The notes below the pieces were generated by a model. It worked only from the letters and a program-made list of their open reading frames with translations. It was not told the DNA's origin and ran no database searches. From Clostridium sp. CAG:169 (GTDB lineage: Bacteria; Bacillota; Clostridia; Oscillospirales; Ruminococcaceae): a stretch of DNA of 30,272 bases. This document shows, piece after piece, positions 21,103 to 27,178 of this stretch. The stretch is taken from positions 8,038 to 38,309 of the forward strand of contig FR880246.1 of NCBI GenBank assembly GCA_000435195.1, written 5' to 3'. Both the position numbers and the translations under genes were made by a program. Position 1 is the stretch's first letter, and each line of letters starts with the position of its first letter.

Positions 21103-23322
21103 ATGGCAAGAAAGAAGAACACAGCGTCCTCGGTGCATAAAAACGACCCAAAGGCGTACATCGAGCACGCGGGCGAGGTGGTCGATCAGAAGATCACCGA
21201 TACGCTGGAAAAAAACTATATGCCCTACGCGATGAGTGTCATCGTATCCAGGGCGATCCCCGAAATAGACGGCTTCAAGCCCTCCCATCGCAAGCTGCTG
21301 TACACCATGTATAAGATGGGACTGCTGACCGGCGCACGGACCAAATCTGCCAACGTGGTCGGCTCCACCATGAAGCTGAATCCACATGGTGATATGGCAA
21401 TCTATGAAACGATGGTGCGACTGGCGCGCGGAAACGAAGCGCTGCTGCACCCGTATGTCGATTCCAAGGGAAACTTCGGTAAAGCATACTCCCGCGATAT
21501 GGCGTTTGCTGCCTCCCGTTACACCGAGGTCAAGCTTGACCCTATCTGTCAGGAGCTGTTTCGGGACATCGACAAGGACACCGTCGATTTTGTGGACAAC
21601 TACGATAACAAGCTCAAGGAACCGACCCTGCTGCCGGTGACCTTCCCGACTATTCTGGTCAATGCCAACACCGGCATCGCGGTGGGAATGGCAAGCTCTA
21701 TCTGCCCGTTCAACCTCGAGGAGGTGTGCAATACCACCATCGAGCTGATTAAAAACCCCAACCACGACCTTTCGCTGACACTGACGGCACCGGACTTCCC
21801 GGGCGGCGGACAGATTATCTATAATCCGGCGGAGATGGATAAAATTTACCGCACCGGTCGCGGCTCCTTCAAGGTTCGAGCCCGCTGGAATTATGATAAG
21901 AGCTGCAACTGCATCGAGATTACACAGATTCCGCCAACTACTACCACCGAAGCCATCATCGACAAGGTGGTGGATTTGATCAAATCCAACAAGCTGCGGG
22001 AAATTTCGGATATGCGGGATGAAACCGACCTGTCGGGCTTAAAGCTGGCAATCGACCTAAAGCGCGGTGTCGACCCGGATCTGCTGATGCAGAAGCTCTA
22101 CCGCTTCACACCGCTCGAGGACAGCTTTTCCTGCAATTTTAACGTCCTGATTGGCGGCACACCGCGCGTGCTGGGCATCCGTGCGTTGCTACAGGAATGG
22201 ATTGCCTTCCGTCAGCTGTGTATCAAGCGCAGAGTCTACTTCGACCTGACTAAAAAGCAGGAAAAACAGCATCTGCTGGAGGGCTTGCAGAAGATTCTGC
22301 TGGACATCGACAAAGCAATCGAAATCATCCGGCAGACCGAATCGGAGGAGGACGTTGTCCCCAACCTGATGATTGCATTTGGTATCGACCAGGTGCAGGC
22401 GGAGTATGTGGCGGAGATCAAGCTGCGCCACATCAACAAGGAGTACATCCTCAAGCGCACCGAGGAGGTCGACCAGCTGGCGCAGGAGATTGCCGAAATG
22501 CAGAAGGTGCTGGACGATTCAAAGCGCATCGACCGCATCATCATCAGCGAACTGAAAAATGTCATCAAAAACTATGCACAGCCGCGCCGCAGTTTGCTGC
22601 TGATGCACGAGGAGATCAAAACCTTCACCGAAGAGGAAACGGTGGAAAACTATCCGGTCAACCTCTTTTTTACACGCGAGGGGTACTTTAAAAAGATTAC
22701 GCCGCAGTCCTACCGAATGTCCAGCGAGCAGTATCTCAAGGAAGGCGACCAGGTGGTGCAGCATGTTGAGGGCGGCAATGCCGACAATCTGCTCTTCTTC
22801 ACCGACTGTGGTCAGGTATATAAGGCAAAAGCCTGCGACTTTGAGGACACCAAGGCGAGCGTGCTGGGCGATTTCGTTCCGGCAAAGCTGGGCATGGACG
22901 AGGGCGAAAGTGCCATCGCAATGGCAGTGACCGCCGATTATCAGGGATATATGCTCTTCTGCTTTGAAAACGGCAAGGTGGCAAAGGTCAACCTGAACGC
23001 TTATGAAACCAAGACCAACCGAAAGAAGCTGCTCAAGGCATACAGCACAAGGGAAAAACTGACCGCAGCGCTGTGTCTGCATGAGGATGGACAGATTTTG
23101 CTGACTGCCTCCAACGGACGTCTGTTGCTGCTGCCGACCGCCCTGCTGCCTGCCAAAGCGACCAAGGACCAGCAGGGACTTCAGGTGATGAAGCTGACCA
23201 AAGGTTCGGTCGTCAGTGCAGCCGAGATTTATCAGCCGGACACTCTGGAGGGAGAGCACCGCTATCTGGCAAAGGCTCTGCCATCCCGCGGAGAATTCCT
23301 TAAAGATAACCTTCCGGGATAG
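21103..23322 (+). CDS. Type IIA topoisomerase A subunit, ParC/GyrA-like, divergent
   Basis: A 739-residue DNA breakage-reunion subunit. MPYAMSVIVSRAIPEIDGFK is the winged-helix entry, and AASRYTEVKL holds the catalytic Tyr140. In the region that determines quinolone sensitivity the sequence is NPHGDMAIYE: Met98 replaces GyrA Ser83 and Glu102 replaces Asp87 (E. coli numbering). The coiled tower and C-gate follow (EYVAEIKLRHINKEYILKR). The C-terminal part has degenerate beta-propeller blades (FTREGYFKKIT, FTDCGQVYKAK, CFENGKVAKVNL, TASNGRLLLLP). No GyrA-box (QRRGGKG) is present, so negative supercoiling by wrapping is not expected and a ParC-like decatenase or relaxase is more likely (inference). 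It is paired with the B subunit upstream. Confidence 0.9.
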   Translation: MARKKNTASSVHKNDPKAYIEHAGEVVDQKITDTLEKNYMPYAMSVIVSRAIPEIDGFKPSHRKLLYTMYKMGLLTGARTKSANVVGSTMKLNPHGDMAIYETMVRLARGNEALLHPYVDSKGNFGKAYSRDMAFAASRYTEVKLDPICQELFRDIDKDTVDFVDNYDNKLKEPTLLPVTFPTILVNANTGIAVGMASSICPFNLEEVCNTTIELIKNPNHDLSLTLTAPDFPGGGQIIYNPAEMDKIYRTGRGSFKVRARWNYDKSCNCIEITQIPPTTTTEAIIDKVVDLIKSNKLREISDMRDETDLSGLKLAIDLKRGVDPDLLMQKLYRFTPLEDSFSCNFNVLIGGTPRVLGIRALLQEWIAFRQLCIKRRVYFDLTKKQEKQHLLEGLQKILLDIDKAIEIIRQTESEEDVVPNLMIAFGIDQVQAEYVAEIKLRHINKEYILKRTEEVDQLAQEIAEMQKVLDDSKRIDRIIISELKNVIKNYAQPRRSLLLMHEEIKTFTEEETVENYPVNLFFTREGYFKKITPQSYRMSSEQYLKEGDQVVQHVEGGNADNLLFFTDCGQVYKAKACDFEDTKASVLGDFVPAKLGMDEGESAIAMAVTADYQGYMLFCFENGKVAKVNLNAYETKTNRKKLLKAYSTREKLTAALCLHEDGQILLTASNGRLLLLPTALLPAKATKDQQGLQVMKLTKGSVVSAAEIYQPDTLEGEHRYLAKALPSRGEFLKDNLPG

Positions 23323-23352
23323 ATTGGTTTGTAATCGCTTTTCATCCATTAC

Positions 23353-23399
23353 AAAAAACAGGACCGACCCTTTTATAAAAGGGTCGGTCCTGTTTTTTT
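23353..23399. terminator. Bidirectional terminator between the topoisomerase gene and gdhA
   Basis: A perfect palindrome over 46 bases (23353-23398; core GGACCGACCC / GGGTCGGTCC) with A6 on one side and T7 on the other. It serves both converging genes. Confidence 0.95.
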
Positions 23400-23409
23400 G
23401 TGGAGAAAA

Positions 23410-24774
23410 TTACAGCACACCCTGTGCCATCATCGCATCGGCAACCTTTAAAAAGCCTGCGATGTTTGCGCCGGCGAGCAGATTGCCTTCCATGCCGTAT
23501 TCTTTGGCGGCACGGCAGCAGTCGTTAAAGATGTTAACCATGATGTCATGCAGCTTTTCGTCCACCTCCTGTGTGCTCCAGGAGTATTTCATGGCGTTCT
23601 GGCACATCTCCAGTCCGCTGGTCGCTACGCCGCCTGCGTTGGATGCCTTTCCGGGCGCGTACAGGACGCCAGCCTGTTGGAATGCCGACACCGCATCCAG
23701 CGAACAGGGCATATTGGCTCCCTCTGCTACCAGCTGCACGCCGTTGACAATCAGCTTCTGTGCATCCTCCAACAGCAGCTCGTTCTGGGTCGCACAAGGC
23801 AGGGCGATTTGGCAGGGGATGCTCCAGATGCCACGGCTGCCTTCCTCTTCGTTTGCCGGGTGGTATTCGCTGCCGGCAACCTGGTCGGCATACTCGCTGA
23901 TGCGTCCGCGCCGGACCTCTTTAATCTGTTTGATTACCTCCAGTCGGATGCCGTTCGGGTCGTGCAGATACCCATTGGAATCGGACATGGCGATGACCTT
24001 TGCGCCCAGCTCCTGTGCTTTTTCGGCAGCATAGATGGCAACGTTGCCGGAGCCGGAGATGACCACCGTTTTGCCAATCAGACTGTCACCTGCCAACTGG
24101 GAGAGCATCTCGCGAACAAAGTACAGCAGACCGTAGCCGGTCGCCTGGGTGCGGACCAGCGAGCCGCCGTAGCTGAGTCCTTTTCCGGTGAGCACACCGG
24201 TGAACTGATTCCGCATCCGCTTGTACTGACCGAACAGATAGCCAATCTCCCGTGCGCCGACGCCGATGTCACCGGCAGGGATGTCGGTGTCTGGACCGAT
24301 GTATCGGGCAAGCTCGGTCATCAGGCTCTGGCAGAAGCGCATGATCTCGGCGTCCGAACGTCCCTTGGGGTCAAAGTCACATCCGCCCTTGCCGCCGCCC
24401 ATCGGCAGACCGGTCAGGCTGTTTTTGAAGGTCTGCTCAAATGCGAGGAACTTGATAATCGACAGGTTGACGCTGGGATGCAGCCGCAGACCGCCCTTGT
24501 AAGGACCGATGGCAGAGTTAAACTGCACTCTCCAGGCGCGGTTGACCTGGGTTTTGCCCTGGTCGTCCTGCCAGGCAACCCGGAACTGGATGGCGCGCTC
24601 CGGCTCGACCATCCGCTCCAGCAGACCGGCAGCTTCATATTCCGGGTGGCGCAGGATGACCGGCTCCAAAGTGCCCAGCACCTCGGTGACGGCATTTAAA
24701 AATTCAGGTTCGTTGGCATCGCGCTGACAAACCTGCTGGTAAACCTTTTGCAGATATGGATTGGTAATCTTCAT
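23410..24774 (-). CDS. gdhA: NADP-type glutamate dehydrogenase
   Basis: Catalyses reductive amination of 2-oxoglutarate to glutamate, a main route of ammonia assimilation. The 454 residues fit the hexameric bacterial form. Visible are YKGGLRLHPSVNLSIIKF, the catalytic-Lys signature LPMGGGKGGCDFDPKG, DIPAGDIGVGAREIGYLFG, the dinucleotide-binding SGSGNVAIYAAEKA and, near the C-terminus, GKASNAGGVATSGLEM. NADPH specificity is inferred from overall similarity. I choose the start at 24774 because AAAGGAAG lies just upstream on the minus strand; the longer frame to 24921 runs through the promoter. It is divergent from the DUF3796-like gene. Confidence 0.96.
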   Translation of the reverse strand: MKITNPYLQKVYQQVCQRDANEPEFLNAVTEVLGTLEPVILRHPEYEAAGLLERMVEPERAIQFRVAWQDDQGKTQVNRAWRVQFNSAIGPYKGGLRLHPSVNLSIIKFLAFEQTFKNSLTGLPMGGGKGGCDFDPKGRSDAEIMRFCQSLMTELARYIGPDTDIPAGDIGVGAREIGYLFGQYKRMRNQFTGVLTGKGLSYGGSLVRTQATGYGLLYFVREMLSQLAGDSLIGKTVVISGSGNVAIYAAEKAQELGAKVIAMSDSNGYLHDPNGIRLEVIKQIKEVRRGRISEYADQVAGSEYHPANEEEGSRGIWSIPCQIALPCATQNELLLEDAQKLIVNGVQLVAEGANMPCSLDAVSAFQQAGVLYAPGKASNAGGVATSGLEMCQNAMKYSWSTQEVDEKLHDIMVNIFNDCCRAAKEYGMEGNLLAGANIAGFLKVADAMMAQGVL

Positions 24775-24862
24775 ATTGTGGCTTCCTTTCTTAAAAAAAG
24801 ACTGAAAAGAATCTCCGATAGAATGGCGCTTTACAGATGTTTCCATCCAAAGTACAAGCATT

Positions 24863-24891
24863 ATTATAAACCGAAACGACAGGAATTTCAA
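24863..24891 (-). promoter_or_regulatory. Promoter for gdhA
   Basis: On the minus strand: TTGAAA (24891-24886), a 17-nt spacer, TATAAT (24868-24863). The leader is about 80 nt. Confidence 0.8.
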
Positions 24892-24914
24892 TGCTCGAAG
24901 GTGCGGCAGGTGGA

Positions 24915-24943
24915 TTGACAAGCTGAAAACAAAGTGGTATATT
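24915..24943 (+). promoter_or_regulatory. Promoter for the DUF3796-like/XRE pair
   Basis: TTGACA (24915-24920), a 17-nt spacer ending in TGG, TATATT (24938-24943). Its -35 lies only 23 bp from the -35 of the divergent gdhA promoter. Confidence 0.8.
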
Positions 24944-24990
24944 TATATCATAAAGAGTGAAATACACCACAATAAAAGGAGGAGTATCGG

Positions 24991-25350
24991 ATGAAAAAAC
25001 AGAATTGGTATGGGTTGCTGGGATTTTTGTCGCTGTTGGGATGGATTGGTGTCTTTACACAGGAGCGCGTTTTCCTTCTCTTTTTTGCTTTTGCGGTGGA
25101 TTTTCAGTATTTCTTTCTTCCGTCGGATGAGATGCTGGAGGAGTCGATGGCGCGTTGTGCAGCAAGGGGATTTCTGTTTGGCGTTCTGTCGATGGCAGCT
25201 GCGGTGCTGCTGGGAATGGCAGCCGGACTGCCGGTGGAGGCTACTTTGGCAAAGGGTTGTGTGCTGGGCTTTGGCATAGCGGTGATGGTCTATGAATTAT
25301 CCTCCGCTTATTACGGATTTCGGGAAAGCAGAGGGCTGGGGGATGATTAA
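24991..25350 (+). CDS. DUF3796-like small membrane protein
   Basis: A 119-residue protein with about four hydrophobic segments. The N-terminus (WYGLLGFLSLLGWIGVFTQE then LLFFAFAVDFQYFFLPSDEM) resembles DUF3796 membrane proteins of Firmicutes, which I recall being encoded beside a small XRE regulator as here. No catalytic motif is visible and function is unknown. The ribosome binding site is excellent (AAGGAGGAG 24976-24984, 6 nt before ATG). It overlaps the XRE gene by 8 nt. Confidence 0.75.
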   Translation: MKKQNWYGLLGFLSLLGWIGVFTQERVFLLFFAFAVDFQYFFLPSDEMLEESMARCAARGFLFGVLSMAAAVLLGMAAGLPVEATLAKGCVLGFGIAVMVYELSSAYYGFRESRGLGDD

Positions 25351-25567
25351 AAACAGGATTCGGGAGCTTCGTGCCCGACATCAGATGAAGCAGGAGGAGC
25401 TGGCAAGGCGGGTCGGGGTGCGCAGGGAAACCATTGGCAACCTGGAAAAAGGCAGGTACAATCCGTCGCTGGTGCTGGCATGGAAAATCGCCGCGGTGTT
25501 CGGGGTGAGCATCGAGGAGGTTTTTACGGTCATCGAAGAAGAGGAAAAAAGCGGGCAGACGGATTGA
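25343..25567 (+). CDS. XRE-family transcriptional regulator
   Basis: A 74-residue single-domain Cro/CI-type helix-turn-helix protein of YozG type: IKNRIRELRARHQMKQEELA, then the recognition helix in RRETIGNLEKGRYNPSL, ending in FGVSIEEVF and an acidic tail. It contains no other domain. I choose ATG 25343, which overlaps the preceding gene's end (stop 25348-25350), because the DNA-binding domain starts there; the longer frame from 25292 has no ribosome binding site. It probably controls its own operon (inference). Its stop codon lies inside the -35 of the rnpB promoter. Confidence 0.92.
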   Translation: MIKNRIRELRARHQMKQEELARRVGVRRETIGNLEKGRYNPSLVLAWKIAAVFGVSIEEVFTVIEEEEKSGQTD

Positions 25568-25592
25568 CGCACAAACAAAAATAGAGTATAAT
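25564..25592 (+). promoter_or_regulatory. Promoter of rnpB
   Basis: TTGACG (25564-25569), a 17-nt spacer, TATAAT (25587-25592). The predicted start at about 25599 agrees with the first base of the RNA. The -35 contains the XRE stop codon TGA (25565-25567). Confidence 0.88.
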
Positions 25593-25599
25593 CTTTGGG

Positions 25600-25964
25600 T
25601 GACCAGGCAGGATGACAGCGGGCGAGGGGGGACCTTCGCATGAGGAAAGTCCGGGCTTCACAGGGCAGGATAGCTGCTAACGGCAGCCGAAGGCGACTTT
25701 AGGGACAGTGCAACAGAGAGATACCGCCGGAATTTTTCCGGTAAGGGTGGAAAGGCGAGGTAAGAGCTCACCGGGGTGCAGGAGACTGCACTGCCATGTA
25801 AACCCTATCCGAAGCAACACCGTGACTGCAAAGGGTTGGACGGTTGCCCGCCGTCCCCGTTTACGGCAGTTTTGCCAGCGGTCTATGTGGCTTGAACCGT
25901 CGAGCAATCGCCGGTCTAGATAGATTGTCATCACAACAGAACCCGGCTTATTTGCCTGATCATT
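25600..25964 (+). ncRNA. rnpB: RNase P RNA (class A)
   Basis: Catalytic RNA that cleaves the 5' leader from precursor tRNAs. Universal elements are present in order: GAGGAAAGTCCGGGC (about 25640-25655, CR-I), the variant GAGGTAAGAGCTCACCG (about 25757-25773, CR-II/III), and ACAGAACCCGGCTTA (about 25936-25950, CR-V). The 5' end TGACCAGGCA (25600-25609) pairs with TGCCTGATCA near the 3' end to form P1. Ends are set by the promoter and P1 and are accurate to a few bases. Confidence 0.96.
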
Positions 25965-25971
25965 CCAGTAA

Positions 25972-26016
25972 AAAAGTCCTCTGTTTTTCTTTTAAAAAAC
26001 GGAGGACTTTTCTTTT
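25972..26016 (+). terminator. Terminator of rnpB
   Basis: Bases 25972-25988 pair with 25995-26011 (17 bp with one G-T; core AGTCCTC / GAGGACT), followed by TCTTTTT. Confidence 0.9.
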
Positions 26017-26038
26017 TGCCCTTTTGCCCGCAGAGGGC

Positions 26039-26067
26039 TTGACTTATTTGGGAAAATATTGTATCAT
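26039..26067 (+). promoter_or_regulatory. Promoter of the tRNA-Leu gene
   Basis: TTGACT (26039-26044), a 17-nt spacer, TATCAT (26062-26067), about 22 nt before the mature tRNA. Confidence 0.75.
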
Positions 26068-26089
26068 ACCTAGGTAAATCCATCCACCT

Positions 26090-26176
26090 GCCGCTGTGGT
26101 GGAATCGGCAGACACAAGGGACTTAAAATCCCTCGGAGTAAAATCCGTACCGGTTCAAGTCCGGTCAGCGGCACCA
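26090..26176 (+). tRNA. tRNA-Leu (anticodon UAA)
   Basis: An 87-nt class II tRNA. The acceptor stem GCCGCTG (26090-26096) pairs with CAGCGGC (26166-26172), discriminator A, encoded CCA (26174-26176). The anticodon stem AGGGA/TCCCT encloses CTTAAAA with anticodon TAA. The long variable arm (CGGA...TCCG) and GGTTCAAGTCC T-arm loop are typical. It reads UUA, a codon that purL lacks entirely. Confidence 0.97.
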
Positions 26177-26183
26177 CCAGACT

Positions 26184-26220
26184 GAGTCTGGACGCAATTC
26201 GCGTTCCAGGCTCTTTTTTT
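26184..26220 (+). terminator. Terminator after tRNA-Leu
   Basis: GAGTCTGGA (26184-26192) pairs with TCCAGGCTC (26205-26213), with an inner CGC/GCG pairing, followed by T7. Confidence 0.88.
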
Positions 26221-26279
26221 ATCGAAATAAGCGGCTCGCGTTTTAGCCAATCGAAACGGACCAACCTTCCCTTCAGACT

Positions 26280-26315
26280 GAATCTAAACACAATTTGTGT
26301 TTAGATTCTTTTTTC
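26280..26315 (+). terminator. Second terminator, diverged copy of the first
   Basis: Bases 26280-26293 are complementary to 26295-26308 (core ATCTAAACAC / GTGTTTAGAT), followed by T6. From CAGACTGA onward it aligns with the tRNA terminator 96 bp upstream; nearly all differences are transitions and pairing is kept. The 50 bp between them hold no recognisable gene. Confidence 0.85.
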
Positions 26316-26352
26316 TAGCACGAAAGGCTGTCTGTCTTTTGTTTTTCCGCAC

Positions 26353-26536
26353 AAAAAAGACCCCGTTCTTCCCAGAGGTCAAAGCAGTTTTCTGAAGCCG
26401 GTGTGCCGGTTTCCTTCTGCCCTGTAACAAACGGAAGGTCGGAGTCTTTTTTACCGACCTTCCGTTTCTTTTGCAAACAGGCAGAGACAGGCAAGCCGGA
26501 TTTTTTGTTTGACCCCAAATTCTGCAAACGCGGGGT
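26353..26536 (-). ncRNA. ssrS: Rod-shaped RNA, candidate 6S RNA
   Basis: No convincing ORF lies here, but the strand folds back on itself along about 180 nt. Nested pairings from outside in: 26360-26365 with 26531-26536 (6 bp), 26377-26383 with 26508-26514 (7 bp, GGTCAAA/TTTGACC), 26406-26412 with 26493-26499 (7 bp), 26415-26425 with 26477-26486 (10 bp, one bulge), 26429-26442 with 26454-26467 (14 bp, perfect). Between the second and third stems is an asymmetric central bubble (22 nt against 8 nt). This layout, a long rod with central bubble near 180 nt, is that of 6S RNA, which mimics an open promoter and binds sigma-A RNA polymerase. The minus strand is preferred because on it the closing region (GACCTC / GGGGTC) runs into U6, a terminator. 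Identity rests on the fold and size only. Confidence 0.5.
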
Positions 26537-26542
26537 GAAACA

Positions 26543-26574
26543 ATCATAGTATCTGTAAGATTCGCCGGATTATA
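26543..26574 (-). promoter_or_regulatory. Possible promoter elements of the rod-shaped RNA
   Basis: On the minus strand TATGAT (26548-26543) would start transcription at about 26536, exactly the outer base of the rod. TATAAT (26574-26569) would add a 26-nt leader. Neither has a good -35. Confidence 0.35.
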
Positions 26575-26625
26575 CACAAGAGGGAAAAAGAAATAAAAAA
26601 ATTGCCCTCTTTGTTGGGACTGCCC

Positions 26626-26654
26626 TTGAAAAAAAGGGACAACTATGCTATGAT
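26626..26654 (+). promoter_or_regulatory. Promoter of secG
   Basis: TTGAAA (26626-26631), a 17-nt spacer ending in TGC, TATGAT (26649-26654), that is an extended -10. The leader holds a 5-bp hairpin (26674-26678 with 26688-26692) followed by TTTT, a possible weak attenuator. Confidence 0.8.
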
Positions 26655-26722
26655 AATCAAGTTAGGTTATGATGCGGGAGATAGATGCCCGCTTTTATCT
26701 GCTAATTTTTAGGAGGTTCACA

Positions 26723-26968
26723 ATGGGCGTACTGAATATCATCTTCGCAATCGTTCTGATTCTGACTTCGGTTGGCGTCATCGCTCTGGTTTCCATGCAG
26801 GAAAGCAAGAGAGGAATGTCTGCCCTTACCGGCGGACAGTCGGAGGCAGTTGGACGCAACTACGGCAGAACCAGAGATGCGATGCTGGTCAAGGGAACAA
26901 AAGTCCTGACCGCAGTGCTGTTTGTCCTGACGATTGTAATTTCGATCGTGGATAAATTTGCTGCATAA
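26723..26968 (+). CDS. secG: Preprotein translocase subunit SecG
   Basis: An 81-residue membrane protein with two hydrophobic helices (residues about 2-22 and 57-77) joined by a cytoplasmic Gly-rich loop (SKRGMSALTGGQSEAVGRN). This is the SecG layout; SecG supports SecYE/SecA-driven export. ATG 26723 follows AGGAGG (26711-26716); an upstream in-frame start at 26669 has no such site. It is a single-gene unit between its promoter and terminator. Confidence 0.93.
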   Translation: MGVLNIIFAIVLILTSVGVIALVSMQESKRGMSALTGGQSEAVGRNYGRTRDAMLVKGTKVLTAVLFVLTIVISIVDKFAA

Positions 26969-26997
26969 TCGACCGCAAAAGATACAAAAGACAAACA

Positions 26998-27032
26998 GTA
27001 AAACGGATGGGAAGTTCCCCGTCCGTTTTTTG
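26998..27032 (+). terminator. Terminator after secG
   Basis: AAACGGATGGG (27001-27011) pairs with CCCGTCCGTTT (27018-27028; one G-T), followed by T. Confidence 0.9.
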
Positions 27033-27086
27033 TTGTGTGCCGTTTGCCGGTTGGGCAGTTTGGCAATGGATTTTTGAGGGCAAATA

Positions 27087-27095
27087 TGCTATAAT
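27087..27095 (+). promoter_or_regulatory. Extended -10 promoter for pcrA
   Basis: TGCTATAAT (27087-27095) is a full extended -10. No good -35 lies at the right distance. The leader is about 80 nt. Confidence 0.6.
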
Positions 27096-27178
27096 GACCT
27101 TTCAAAATGCCTTTGCTTTGGAAGGCAGGATAGATGGTCAATATTTGATTGCGATAGAAGAAAGGCTTGGTAAAAATC

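Noticed and set aside
24991..25567. DUF3796-like/XRE pair as a toxin-antitoxin system
   Set aside because: The first protein looks like an ordinary multi-pass membrane protein without toxin features, so a self-regulated operon is the simpler reading.
26284..26577. A 97-codon minus-strand ORF
   Set aside because: It covers a terminator and the whole rod-shaped RNA, its composition is not protein-like, and no ribosome binding site precedes it.
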